Assembly: GCF_001422815.1 (NCBI RefSeq)
Contig: NZ_LMMP01000006.1
Coordinates: forward strand, 62,001 to 126,000
Source of the DNA: Methylobacterium sp. Leaf91
Lineage (GTDB): Bacteria; Pseudomonadota; Alphaproteobacteria; Rhizobiales; Beijerinckiaceae
Reading direction: 5' to 3'
DNA length: 64,000 bases
Part shown: piece after piece, positions 16,770 through 26,400 of the stretch
Numbering within the stretch: position 1 is the first letter of the stretch
Layout: every line of letters starts with the position of its first letter
Translations under genes and position numbers: made by a program
The notes under the pieces: generated by a model
Database searches by the model: none
The model's input: only the letters and a program-made list of their open reading frames with translations
What the model was told of the DNA's origin: nothing

Positions 16770-18050
16770 TCAGCGTCGGGCGAGGCTCGTCGGCGCGTCC
16801 GCCGCACCGAAACGGTCGCCGGTCGATCCGGTGGGGATCGAGGCGGCGGGCGTTCCGCGGCTGAAAGCGGTGCCGTCCCGCCCGAGGCGCTCGCCATGGG
16901 CGAACAGGGCCTTCATGTAATCCTGGTCGAACGGCGCCGAGGTGGTGCGCGTGAACCGGTTGTCGATCTGGGCCACGTCGAGATCGAGGCCGTTACGCTC
17001 GGCGAAGCTCTCCGTCAGGGCGAGCGCCGCACGGGTCTGCGCCTTGATCGCGGCCGACATTGCGCGGCCGAGCACGCTCAGGGTCGTGCGTGTGGCCATC
17101 TGGAAGTCCGGCGTTACCGTGTTGTTGACGACGAGATAGACCGTGCTCGTGGGAAGCCTCACCTTGGCCTTGCCGAGGATCGCGGCTTCCGGCGCCAGGT
17201 AGAACGGCGCAGTGGTGCCGCCATCCGCATGCATCTCCTGGAAGCGCTTCCCGTCCGTACCGACCACGTCGATCATCACCGGCGGGAATACGCCCGGCAC
17301 CGCCGAGGAGGCGAGGATGATCGAGCGGAACAGGTCGAGCGCCTTCGGGCCGCCCTCGGAGGCGATGGCGCCCATGTCCCACAGGACGGGGCGCTCGCTG
17401 TCCACCGCCGTGGTCGCCACCAACAGGCGACGTCCCTTGGCGTGCTCGGCAGCGATGTCGGTGAGGAGCTTGCCCGTCACCATCCGTTCGATCCGGCGCT
17501 TGAGCGGCCAGGTATCGGTGAGGGCTTCGTTGGTACCGCCGAATTCGAATACGTCGGCGGCCGAGATCTCCGTATAGGCGTGCGCCAGTGTCGCATCGGC
17601 GCTGGATCCGAGGAAGGCGAAGGGCGCGATCATCGCCCCCGTACTGACCCCGGTGATGATTCCGAAAGCGGGCCGGTTGCCGGCCTTCGACCAGCCGTTG
17701 AGGAGACCGGCGGCGAAGGCTCCGTTCTCGCCGCCGCCGGACAGGACCAGCCACGGATCGGACGCGGCACTCGCGCCGTCGATGAGATGCTGGAAGGCCT
17801 TGGTGTCGTCGGCTGGTATCCGGAGAAGGCCCTTCAGGCCGTCGGGCCTGGCATCGGCCGCATCACCGGCCGTGAACGCGACCCGTTCGGATGATCTCGC
17901 TGGCGATGACTTCGAGGATTCTTTGAGAGGAGCGGATCTCGCCGGTGCGCCCGCATGGGCCGGAGCGGCCTCGACCGGTCCGGCGATGCCGAGCATGGCC
18001 ACCATGCTGGCCGCGTAGAAGAGACCGTGTCGGCTGGATGATCCGGACAT
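16770..18050 (-). CDS. Secreted patatin-like phospholipase
   Basis: 426 residues with a signal peptide (about residues 1-28, YAASMVAMLGIAGPVEAAPA). The patatin parts are all visible: oxyanion loop LSGGGENGAFAAGLLNGW, nucleophile GVSTGAMIAPFAFLG (GxSxG), and catalytic Asp in MHADGGTTAPF (DGG). These form the Ser-Asp dyad of patatin lipases. Likely acts on acyl lipids in the periplasm or outside the cell. The N-terminal 60 residues after the signal are low complexity. It has its own upstream region with two palindromic elements further out. Confidence 0.85.
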   Translation of the reverse strand: MSGSSSRHGLFYAASMVAMLGIAGPVEAAPAHAGAPARSAPLKESSKSSPARSSERVAFTAGDAADARPDGLKGLLRIPADDTKAFQHLIDGASAASDPWLVLSGGGENGAFAAGLLNGWSKAGNRPAFGIITGVSTGAMIAPFAFLGSSADATLAHAYTEISAADVFEFGGTNEALTDTWPLKRRIERMVTGKLLTDIAAEHAKGRRLLVATTAVDSERPVLWDMGAIASEGGPKALDLFRSIILASSAVPGVFPPVMIDVVGTDGKRFQEMHADGGTTAPFYLAPEAAILGKAKVRLPTSTVYLVVNNTVTPDFQMATRTTLSVLGRAMSAAIKAQTRAALALTESFAERNGLDLDVAQIDNRFTRTTSAPFDQDYMKALFAHGERLGRDGTAFSRGTPAASIPTGSTGDRFGAADAPTSLARR

Positions 18051-18239
18051 GAGAGAGTGTCCTTGGTAAGTCTCGAAACGCCCGCCTCTGCTGCGAGAAC
18101 CCGGCGTCGACCGGCCGGTTCCGGTCCGTGGACCCTCCCCTTGCGTCGAACATGCGCCAGCGCACGTCGTTGGGAAAGCGGTCTTCTCCCAAAACCCGCC
18201 TTTACGCGGGGGGTAACCTTGACTAACCGCTTCGAGGCT

Positions 18240-18288
18240 AGAGCATCATCCGGAAAGTCAGATCTGGTTTTCGGTAAAGATGATGCGG
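18240..18288. repeat. Dispersed palindromic intergenic element (Rhizobiales type)
   Basis: AGAGCATCATCCGGAAAGT is followed by TTTTCGGTAAAGATGATGC. The 8-bp arms GCATCATC/GATGATGC and an inner CCGGAAA/TTTTCGG pairing give a hairpin. Elements of the form GAGCAT...CCGGAAAGT...GGTTTTCGG...ATGC are scattered between genes in many Rhizobiales genomes. Confidence 0.6.
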
Positions 18289-18300
18289 TGCCAACACCCT

Positions 18301-18339
18301 AGGTCGACGACCTGAATACGATATGCAGGTCGTCGACCT
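18301..18339. promoter_or_regulatory. Perfect 14-bp inverted repeat upstream of malyl-CoA lyase-like gene
   Basis: AGGTCGACGACCTG (18301-18314) and CAGGTCGTCGACCT (18326-18339) are exact reverse complements separated by 11 bases. Each arm is itself an odd palindrome (AGGTCG-A/T-CGACCT). There is no T-run, so an operator 38 bp before the ATG at 18377 is more likely than a terminator. Confidence 0.55.
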
Positions 18340-18376
18340 GGTCCAACGACTATCCATAGCCGGAGCCCGAGTCCCG

Positions 18377-19429
18377 ATGAAACTACCGCGCCGCTTCTTT
18401 CAGCCGCTCGCCACAGGCGCGCCGGCCCCGTTCCGTGACCTGCCGGTGAAGCTCGAGCGGATGATCCATTTCGTGCCGCCGCACAACGACAAGGTCCGTT
18501 CCCGGGTGCCGGAACTCGCCGCCACCGTGGACGTGGTGCTCGGCAATCTCGAGGACGCCGTGCCGGTCGATCAGAAGGAGGCGGCCCGCAAGGGCTTCGT
18601 CGCCATGGCGCAGGCCACCGATTTCGCCGCCTCCGGCACCGGATTGTGGACCCGCATCAACGCCCTCAACAGCCCCTGGATTCTCGACGACCTGTTCGAG
18701 ATCGTGTCCCAGGTCGGGGACAAGCTCGACGTGGTGATGGTGCCCAAGGTCGAGGGACCGTGGGACATCCACTATATCGACCAACTCTTGGCCCAGCTCG
18801 AGGCGAAGCACGGCGTCTCGAAGCCGATCCTCGTCCACGCCATCCTGGAGACCGCCGAAGGCGTCGCCAATGTCGACGCCATCGCCTCCGCCTCCCCGCG
18901 CATGCACGGCATGAGCCTCGGCCCCGCCGATCTCGCGGCCTCACGCGGCATGAAGACCACCCGCGTCGGCGGCGGCCACCCGGATTACCGGGTCATCGCC
19001 GACCCGACGAGCGACGGCGCCGCCCGCGCGTCGGCCCAGCAGGACCTCTGGCACTACACCATCGCGAAGATGGTCGATGCCTGCATGGCCAACGGCCTCA
19101 AGGCCTTCTACGGCCCGTTCGGCGACTTCTCGGACGGGGATGCCTGCGAGGCTCAGTTCCGCAACGCCTTCCTCATGGGCTGCGCCGGCGCCTGGACCCT
19201 GCATCCGAACCAGGTCGCCATCGCCAAGCGCGTCTTCGCCCCCGATCCGGCGGAAGTCGCCTTCGCGGTGCGGATCGTCGAGGCGATGCCGGACGGGACC
19301 GGCGCGGTGATGCTCGACGGCAAGATGCAAGACGACGCCACCTGGAAACAGGCCAAGGTGATCGTCGATCTGGCCCGGCTGGTGGCCGAGAAGGACCCGG
19401 AGCTCGCCAAGACCTACGGCCTGAAGTGA
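18377..19429 (+). CDS. HpcH/HpaI aldolase family, malyl-CoA lyase-like
   Basis: 350 residues from ATG 18377. The barrel motifs of CitE/malyl-CoA lyases are present: [20 protein letters not shown] (metal and CoA side), [27 protein letters not shown] (catalytic Glu), [34 protein letters not shown] and [15 protein letters not shown]. This follows the Mcl1 pattern of L-malyl/beta-methylmalyl-CoA lyases used in the serine and ethylmalonyl-CoA pathways. It differs from the main serine-cycle MclA N-terminus, so it is probably a paralogue, perhaps a malyl-CoA thioesterase. An inverted repeat upstream suggests specific control. Confidence 0.8.
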   Translation: MKLPRRFFQPLATGAPAPFRDLPVKLERMIHFVPPHNDKVRSRVPELAATVDVVLGNLEDAVPVDQKEAARKGFVAMAQATDFAASGTGLWTRINALNSPWILDDLFEIVSQVGDKLDVVMVPKVEGPWDIHYIDQLLAQLEAKHGVSKPILVHAILETAEGVANVDAIASASPRMHGMSLGPADLAASRGMKTTRVGGGHPDYRVIADPTSDGAARASAQQDLWHYTIAKMVDACMANGLKAFYGPFGDFSDGDACEAQFRNAFLMGCAGAWTLHPNQVAIAKRVFAPDPAEVAFAVRIVEAMPDGTGAVMLDGKMQDDATWKQAKVIVDLARLVAEKDPELAKTYGLK

Positions 19430-19455
19430 CCTCTGGCCCGAACTGAGATGGCCTT

Positions 19456-19576
19456 CCCTCTCCCCGCACGCGGGGAGAGGGCTTCATGCCCCCCCCGTCG
19501 GGGCATGAAGCGAGGCGGCAGCCGAAGGTGAGGGGGCGGCTCAGGCACAGCCTCGTTCGTTCGACCCCCCCTCACC
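19456..19576. repeat. Multi-hairpin intergenic repeat, copy 1
   Basis: Two adjacent perfect hairpins, CCCTCTCCCCG/CGGGGAGAGGG (19456-19481) and CTTCATGCCCC/GGGGCATGAAG (19482-19510), are followed by a wider pairing of GGTGAGGGGG with CCCCCTCACC (to 19576). The architecture resembles copies at 27127 and 43731. It lies between a malyl-CoA lyase-like gene and hspQ, and no gene is seen in 19430-19729. Confidence 0.65.
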
Positions 19577-19729
19577 GCCGCTCCGGCTTCGCCTCCGCTT
19601 CCCGCAGCCACGGATCCCGAAGCGATCGGCCGGATGCCGTCCGAGATCTGCAGACCGAGACGGCTCCTTGCGATGCGGCGTGGCAACGCCGACGATGACA
19701 ACCTGTCCGACGCATCCTATTTTGGCGTC

Positions 19730-20083
19730 ATGACCGATTTCTCTCCCACCGGAATCCAGACGCGCACCGCCAAGTTCGGCCTCGGCGCCGTGGTGCGCCA
19801 CCGGATCTACCCGTTTCGCGGCGTCGTCTTCGACGTGGACCCGATCTTCGACAACACCGAGGAATGGTGGCTGGCGATTCCCGAAGAAGTACGGCCGCGC
19901 AAGGACCAGCCGTTCTACCACCTTCTCGCCGAGAACGCGGAGAGCGAGTACGTGGCCTATGTCTCCGAACAGAACCTCATTCCCGACACGTCCGGCGAGG
20001 CCCTGCGTCATGCCGGGATTCCGGAGGTGTTCGAGCGGGATTCGGACGGCGCCTACCGCCTTCGGGGCGCTCACACGAACTGA
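19730..20083 (+). CDS. hspQ: Heat shock protein HspQ
   Basis: 117 residues from ATG 19730. The family core is clear: TAKFGLGAVVRHRIYPFRGVVFDVDPIFDNTEEWW, PFYHLLAENAESEYVAYVSEQNL. HspQ (YccV) binds hemimethylated DNA in E. coli and acts as a specificity-enhancing factor for Lon protease. The frame is open further upstream, but those residues do not match the family. A strong terminator follows, shared with the convergent ialB. Confidence 0.92.
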   Translation: MTDFSPTGIQTRTAKFGLGAVVRHRIYPFRGVVFDVDPIFDNTEEWWLAIPEEVRPRKDQPFYHLLAENAESEYVAYVSEQNLIPDTSGEALRHAGIPEVFERDSDGAYRLRGAHTN

Positions 20084-20133
20084 GTCCCGGACGGGACCCC
20101 ACATCGCGGAGCCCCCTCATCGACGGTGCGCAT

Positions 20134-20166
20134 GAAAAAGGCCGGGCTCGCCGCCCGGCCTTTTCC
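20134..20166. terminator. Bidirectional terminator between hspQ and ialB
   Basis: GAAAAAGGCCGGGC, loop TCGCC, then GCCCGGCCTTTTC: a GC-rich stem flanked by A- and T-runs, so it can serve both convergent genes. Confidence 0.9.
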
Positions 20167-20197
20167 TATTGTCATGAAGTGGGTTCGAGGCCTGGTC

Positions 20198-20971
20198 TCA
20201 GGGCTTCGGAGCGGTACCCACGGCGGCAGCGCCGGCGGCATTCTGCTTCTCGAGATTCTTGCGCATGTCTTCGCTGCGCTTCTCGAGCTCGGCCTGGAGC
20301 TTCTTCTGCTGCTCTTCCAGCACCTTCGGATCGACGGCCGGGCCGTCGAAGGCCTTGCCGAAGCCGGTCAGCGGCACGGCGAAGGTCACCTCGCGCTGGG
20401 CCTGGTTCTGGACGCTGATATTGAGGGTGGTGCCCTTCTTGAGCGCGTTCACGAGGTCGTTACCGACATTGCCGGCCTCGGCGAAGCAGCCGTTGGGGAA
20501 GCACACGGCGAACTTACCCGGCGTCGCCTGCTGGCCATCGACGGTGAAGCGGATGCCGGGGCCGAGGAGCAGGCCGAGCGGCAGCAGGTAGCGCACCACG
20601 CGCACGCTCTGCTGGGCGTTCTTCATGTCGTAGACCGCCACGGCGAGGACCGGCTGGCCCTGGTCGGAGACGAAGTCGCGGGTGGTGTAGCAGACGTCGG
20701 TGCTGGTGTTCTGGTCCTTGCCGCAGACCTTGGTCCAATCGGCCTGGGACGGCTCGGACTTCACGTTGACGATCTGCGGGCCGGCCGGCTGCTGGGCGGC
20801 CGGGGTCTGGGTGGCCGGCGCTGCCGGGGCCGGTGCGGTCGGAGCGGGGGCCTTGCCCTTCGGAGCCTGGGCGAAGGCCGGTGCCGCCAAGCCCGCATTG
20901 CCCATCATGCCGGCCAGGGCGAGAATCGCGGCGGCGCGCATCGGGCGCGCGGGACGGTTGGCAAAGAACAT
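20198..20971 (-). CDS. Invasion-associated locus B (IalB) family protein
   Basis: 257 residues with a signal peptide (AAAILALAGMMGNAGLAAPAFAQA) followed by a Pro/Ala-rich linker. The IalB domain has two Cys pairs (KVCGKDQNTSTDVCYT and FAVCFPNGCFAE) and the VRYLLPLGLLLGPGIRFTVDG segment. A charged C-terminal helix (EEQQKKLQAELEKRSEDMRK) is likely coiled coil. IalB proteins are periplasmic; Bartonella uses one in erythrocyte invasion, and in free-living Rhizobiales the role is unknown. ATG 20971 is chosen because the signal peptide starts there. Confidence 0.9.
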   Translation of the reverse strand: MFFANRPARPMRAAAILALAGMMGNAGLAAPAFAQAPKGKAPAPTAPAPAAPATQTPAAQQPAGPQIVNVKSEPSQADWTKVCGKDQNTSTDVCYTTRDFVSDQGQPVLAVAVYDMKNAQQSVRVVRYLLPLGLLLGPGIRFTVDGQQATPGKFAVCFPNGCFAEAGNVGNDLVNALKKGTTLNISVQNQAQREVTFAVPLTGFGKAFDGPAVDPKVLEEQQKKLQAELEKRSEDMRKNLEKQNAAGAAAVGTAPKP

Positions 20972-21398
20972 CAGCTCTGACCCCTTGGATATCGCGAATG
21001 ACGAAGACATGCTGCGGCGCTTGAACCCAGCAGGACGTTTCCTGAACTCGATGATGCGGATCGAAACCCGCGGACGGCGTTCGGCCGAGCCCTCGCCGCC
21101 CTGGTTCGCGCGGTCAAGCCCTCGGCGCGCGCAAATCACCCGCTCCTGAACCCTGGATGGCCAATATGGGCCCGCCAGGGTGCCGAACGGGGCGTTCAAC
21201 GCCTCGAACCCGCTCGAACGACCGGGCCGCCTGCTTCCCTGCGGAATGCGGCGAAGACATGACACCTGCGCTGTCCGCCAGATCGCGGACGACCTGTCGG
21301 TTGCCCTTTCCCAAGGGCGTTTTTAAGCAAAGTTTAACCCTAACCGTTCATCACCGCAGGGCACGGAAAGTCGATGCACGCGGGGAGTTGAGGCGGAG
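20972..21398. other. Gene-free interval upstream of ialB
   Basis: 427 bp between the divergent ialB and the adenylate-forming-like gene. Apart from an AT-richer spot (TTTTTAAGCAAAGTTTAACC, about 21320-21340) that may hold promoter elements, I see no gene, repeat or RNA. Confidence 0.4.
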
Positions 21399-22706
21399 GT
21401 GTCGGCGCAGCCAGCGATCATACCCTTTGGCGACGCTCCTCCCGTCGCCCTTCCGGCGGACAGGCCCGTCGTGCCGAGCCCGCATTCGGATGTGGTCAGG
21501 CCCGGCCTCTGCACGTTGCTGGCGGCGACCGCCCATGCCGATCCGAGCCGTGTCGCCTTCATCGATCCCAACGACAAGGTCGGGTGGTCCGGGCGCAGCC
21601 CCATCACCTGGACCTATGGGTCCGCCGCCGAGATCGTCGCGCGCCTCGCCAGCGGGATGAGGCAATGGCGGCTGGCCCCGGCGAGCCGTGTGGGCCTGAT
21701 CGCCGCCGCGGGGTCGGAGACCGTGCTCTCCTACCTGGCCATCGAGGCCGCGGGCCACATTCCCTGCCTCCTACCCCTGACATGGGACGAAGACGCCCTC
21801 GTGGCCGGCATCCAGGCCGCCGGTATTCAGGCCGTGCTCACCCAATCCCGTATCGCCGGAATGCTGCCGGCCGAAGGCCTGCGCCGTGTCGCCCTGCGCT
21901 ATTTCGGCCTGCGCTACCTCGCGGCCTTCGGGCCGGAGGTGCCCGACGGGGTCATCAGTCTCGACGGCATGGTCCTCGATGGACATGGCAGCCCGTTCGC
22001 GCCGTCGAGCGCCGGGCTCGTGACTTTCGCCGCTGCCGATCCCACGCAGCCGGTCTATCGCCCGGCGGACGCGCTGATCGCCTCGATCGCGGTCCATCTC
22101 GCCACGATCCGGATTGCTCCACGCGACCGAATCCTGACCCTTCTCGCGCCAGCCGACCTGAGGGGCCTCGTCACCGGCCTCGGCGCCGCCCTCGTGGCCG
22201 GGGCCGCGCTCGAAACATGTGGGCCGTTCGACGCCGCCCACCTCGCCGAGGCGCTGGCTCGACCCGGACCGACGCATCTTGTCGTGCCCGCTGCCCTGGA
22301 GCGCAATCTCGCGGCGAGCCGTTGCCCTCCCAGCCTCGAATCCGTCACCCTTGCTCACCGGTTGCCGACCCGCCTGACCACACGGCTGCTGGCACCGGGC
22401 GCCGTGCATGGTCCGCGACGGGTGATCGATGTCCTCGCCTTCGACGAGGCGGCCCTCCTCACCGCCTCGCGGGCCGATGGGGACGTCGCCCACTTCCTCG
22501 CAGATGCTCATCCGTTGGCACCGTTCCCGGCTCTTCTGGATATCGCCCGTGACGAGGACGGGCGATTCGCTTTCCGGGGCCGTGCCTCCAAAGCCAGCCC
22601 CCTGCAACGCGGCATCCCGCCGGAAAAAGCCGCCGATCTGTGGAGGGCCGTCCCATTCGCGGCAAAAATATTTGCCGGACGAGCAACCGAGATCCTTCGC
22701 TGCTGA
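21399..22706 (+). CDS. Degenerate adenylate-forming (AMP-binding) domain protein
   Basis: 435 residues from GTG 21399. The order of segments resembles the N-terminal domain of acyl-CoA synthetases: ITWTYGSAAEIVARLASGM, ASRVGLIAAAGSETVLSYLAIEAAGHIPCLLPLTW, an RDRILTLLAPADLRGLV segment. At the phosphate loop, where the family has (S/T)SGTTGxPKG, this protein reads LVTFAAADPTQPVYRP, and no C-terminal lid domain with the catalytic Lys is visible. It therefore probably lacks classical adenylation activity. I infer a diverged binding or regulatory protein; the relation to the family is moderate. Confidence 0.65.
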   Translation: MSAQPAIIPFGDAPPVALPADRPVVPSPHSDVVRPGLCTLLAATAHADPSRVAFIDPNDKVGWSGRSPITWTYGSAAEIVARLASGMRQWRLAPASRVGLIAAAGSETVLSYLAIEAAGHIPCLLPLTWDEDALVAGIQAAGIQAVLTQSRIAGMLPAEGLRRVALRYFGLRYLAAFGPEVPDGVISLDGMVLDGHGSPFAPSSAGLVTFAAADPTQPVYRPADALIASIAVHLATIRIAPRDRILTLLAPADLRGLVTGLGAALVAGAALETCGPFDAAHLAEALARPGPTHLVVPAALERNLAASRCPPSLESVTLAHRLPTRLTTRLLAPGAVHGPRRVIDVLAFDEAALLTASRADGDVAHFLADAHPLAPFPALLDIARDEDGRFAFRGRASKASPLQRGIPPEKAADLWRAVPFAAKIFAGRATEILRC

Positions 22707-22985
22707 CCATCCGGCGGCATCGTCGTGCCCGAAATTCACCGCTTTCGACGCGTGGCACGGCGGCCGTGCCAAAGACGGTGATTCAGCTGTTTTATGAAAC
22801 GAATTTCCTATTTCGGAACAGCCGTCTGGAGTGAGTTCCGGATGTCTTGCGCGATGCAGCGTGAGGCTAGGGCGCTACGGGTCGCGAGCGGGCTCTTCGC
22901 CGGATAGCAAGAGGATTTTCACCCTGCAGCCGGCGAACCAACTGGGTTCACGTGTGTTATCGCACGGGTCCCTTCCCAAGGGGCG

Positions 22986-23354
22986 ATGGATGAGCTAACC
23001 CTGACAGTCATGAGTGCGCTGCAACAAGTGTTGGTCGTCGATGATGGTCACCGCGCCATCGATCACTCCCTCGCCGCCGAGCTTGCCGAGCTGGGTTATG
23101 CGAGCGTTACCGCATCCCTCGAGGCCGCCGACGACGTTCTCGCCGTCATCGCCCGCCCCGCGGCCATCCTGCTTCAGACCTCGAGCCGGCTCGACCCGGC
23201 CTATGCCATGCTTTCCGAGCGCCTGCGTGAGCAGATGCAGCATGCGGGCATCCCCGTCATCGTCATCGATGGCCGTACGGGACGTGGCAGCGGCGCCTCG
23301 GTCGATCTGCAGAGCCGGATCGGTCCTTACGTCCTGAACGAACCGGACCTCTAA
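22986..23354 (+). CDS. Single-domain pseudo-receiver protein
   Basis: 122 residues with the alternating beta/alpha pattern of response-regulator receivers: QVLVVDDGHRAIDHSLAAELAELGYASVTAS with the acidic pair at 19-20. At the phosphorylation site the sequence is AAILLQTSS, so residue 64 is Gln in place of Asp, and the late conserved Lys is missing (VIVIDGRTGRG). Phosphorylation is thus unlikely. It may act as a protein-binding module. A terminator follows. The 279 bp before it show nothing recognisable. Confidence 0.6.
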   Translation: MDELTLTVMSALQQVLVVDDGHRAIDHSLAAELAELGYASVTASLEAADDVLAVIARPAAILLQTSSRLDPAYAMLSERLREQMQHAGIPVIVIDGRTGRGSGASVDLQSRIGPYVLNEPDL

Positions 23355-23410
23355 TCCTGCCTATGAGGACAGCACCGCAGGTGCTTGTTTGAGAAAAGGT
23401 TTTTCGATGG

Positions 23411-23436
23411 AGGCGGGCCGGTGAGCCCGCCTTTTT
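23411..23436 (+). terminator. Rho-independent terminator after pseudo-receiver gene
   Basis: GGCGGGC, loop CGGTGA, GCCCGCC, then TTTTT. Confidence 0.88.
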
Positions 23437-23487
23437 CATGAGTTCTTCGCCGAATGCGCCGGGGTGATCGACCCGGCGTGATGTCCC

Positions 23488-26400
23488 TCACGCCGCCTTC
23501 TTGACGCGGGCGATCTTGGACAATTCGCGCAGGATCGAGGTCGTGATCTTCAGGCGCTCGGGGATGGAATCGAGCTCGCGGATGAACACGATGCTCATGT
23601 CCGGGCGCACCTTGGCGAAGGAGGCCTGACCGCCGACGAAGGCCACCAGCCCCTGCGGATTGGCGAAGGACTTGTCGCGGAAATGGACGACGACGCCCTT
23701 CGGCCCGGCCTCGACCTTCTCCACGTTGGTGTCGCGGCACAGGATCTTGATCGTGACGATCTTGAGGAGCTGCTCCACCTCCGGCGGCAGCGGCCCGAAC
23801 CGGTCGATCAGCTCGGCCCCGAAGCTCTCCATCTCGGCGTCGTTCTCCAGGGTGGAGAGCCGGCGATAGAGGCCGAGGCGGACGGTGAGATCCTCGACGT
23901 AATCCTCCGGGATCGTGACCGGTGCTCCCAGCGCGATGGTGGGTGACCACGCCTCCTCCACCGGCTCCTCGATGCCGGCCTTGAGGGCGGTGACGGCATC
24001 CTCCAGCATCTGCTGGTAGAGTTCGTAGCCGACCTCCTTGATATGGCCTGACTGGGCGTCACCGAGCAGGTTGCCGGCGCCGCGGATGTCGAGATCGTGG
24101 GAGGCGAGCTGGAAGCCCGCGCCCAGGGTGTCGAGGGTCTGGAGCACTTGGAGACGCTTCTCCGCCTGCACGGTGAGCTGCTTGTTGGCCGGGGTCGTGA
24201 ACAGGGCGTAGGCGCGGGCCTTGGCGCGCCCGACACGGCCGCGCAGCTGGTAGAGCTGGGCGAGGCCGAACATGTCGGCCCGGTGCACGATGAGGGTGTT
24301 GGCGGTGGGGATGTCGAGGCCGGATTCGACGATGGTGGTGGAGAGCAGCACGTCGAACTTGCCCTCGTAGAACGCGGTCATCACGTCCTCGAGCTGGCCC
24401 GCCGCCATCTGGCCATGGGCCACCGCCACCTTGGTCTCGGGCATCTCGGTATCGAGGAAGCGCTTCACCTCCGCCAGATCCTCGATCCGCGGCACCACAT
24501 AGAAGGACTGGCCGCCGCGATAGCGCTCGCGCAGCAGGGCCTCTCGGATCATCAGCGCATCGAACGGGATCACGAAGGTGCGCACCGCGAGGCGGTCCAC
24601 CGGTGGCGTCGCGATGATCGAGAGTTCGCGGACCCCGGTCATGGCGAGCTGGAGCGTGCGCGGGATCGGGGTCGCCGAGAGGGTCAACACGTGGACATCG
24701 GCCTGGAGCGCCTTGAGGCGCTCCTTGTGGGCCACGCCGAAATGCTGCTCCTCGTCGACGATGATGAGGCCGAGATCCTTGAAGGCCACGTTCTTGGCGA
24801 GCAGCGCATGGGTGCCGACCACGATGTCGACGGTCCCGGCGGCGAGGCCCGCGCGGTTCTGCTTCATCTCGGCGGCGGAGACGAAGCGCGAGAGCTGCGC
24901 CACCTGCACCGGCAGCCCTTTGAAGCGCTCGGCGAAGGTCCGGTAATGCTGGCGCGCCAGCAGGGTGGTGGGCACCACCACCGCCACCTGCTTGCCGCCC
25001 ATGGCCCCCGCGAAGGCGGCGCGCAACGCCACCTCGGTCTTGCCGAAGCCGACATCGCCGCAGACGAGGCGGTCCATGGGACGACCGGCATTGAGATCGG
25101 ACAGGACGGCGTCGATGGCGGTGGCCTGGTCCTCGGTCTCCTCGAATGCGAAGCGGGCGGCGAACTCGCCGTAGAGGCCGTCCGGAGCCTGGAGGCGGGG
25201 CGCCTGGCGCACGAAGCGCTCGGCCGCGATCTTGATGAGCTGGCCGGCCATCTCCAGGATGCGCTTCTTCATCTTGGCCTTGCGGGCCTGCCAGGCACCG
25301 CCGCCGAGACGATCGAGGGCAACCTCCGCATCTTCCGAGCCGTAGCGGGTCAGAAGCTCGATATTCTCCACCGGCAGCAGCAGCAGTCCGCCGGCATACT
25401 GGATCTCCAGGCAATCGTGCGGCGCGCCCGCCGCCGTCACCGTCTTGAGGCCGACGAACCGGCCGATGCCGTGATCGGCATGGACCACGAGATCGCCGGG
25501 CTGCAGCGCCTGCACCTCCAGGATGATGTCCTGTGGCCGTTTAGACTTGCGCTTCTGGCGCACCAGCCGGTCGCCGAGGATGTCGCCTTCCGAGATGACT
25601 GCGAGCTTGTCGACAACGAACCCGGAATCGAGCCCCCACACCGCCACCGCCATGTCGGTGCCGCGCTTCAGGGCGTTCACCGCCGTGAGGGTGTTGATGG
25701 AGACCGGCTTCTTTAGGCCGTGATCGGTGAGCACCCCGCACAGCCGGTCGCGCGAGCCGTCGGACCAGGATGCGAGGATCACATGATGACCCGATCCCTG
25801 GAGTTCCTTCACATGGGCGACGGCGGCGTCGAACACGCTGGCCGTCTCGTCCGCCCGCTCGGCCGCGAAGCTGCGGCCCGCCTTGCCCTCGCAATCGATG
25901 GTGAGGCGGTCCGGGCTCTCGGGCATTGCGAAGGGCGAGAGCCGCGCGACGGAGGCGGCGGCGACCCGCTCCTTCCAGTCGTTCTGCGTCAGGTAGAGGG
26001 AGGACGGCCTGAGCGGCTTGTAGGGCGCGACGCCGGTGGACGGCGTCTTCATCGCCTCGGCGCGGGCGTCGTAATAATCGCGGATCAGGGTGAGGCGCTC
26101 GGCGACCGCCTCCTCCGCCTGTGCGTCGAAGACCAGCGGCACGCCCGGCACGTAGTCGAACAGGGTGTCGAGATGGTCGTAGAACAGCGGCATCCAGTGC
26201 TCGAGGCCGGCATAGCGCCGTCCCTCGCTGATGGTCTCGTAGAGCCGATCGTCGCGGGTCGCCGCGCCGAAGGTGGAGATATAGCCCTGGCGGAAGCGCC
26301 GGATCGTCTCCGTGGTCAATTGCACCTCGCTCATCGGAACGAGGTCGAGGGAGCGGAGCGAGCCCACCGTGCGCTGGGTCTCCGGGTCGAAGGCGCGGAT

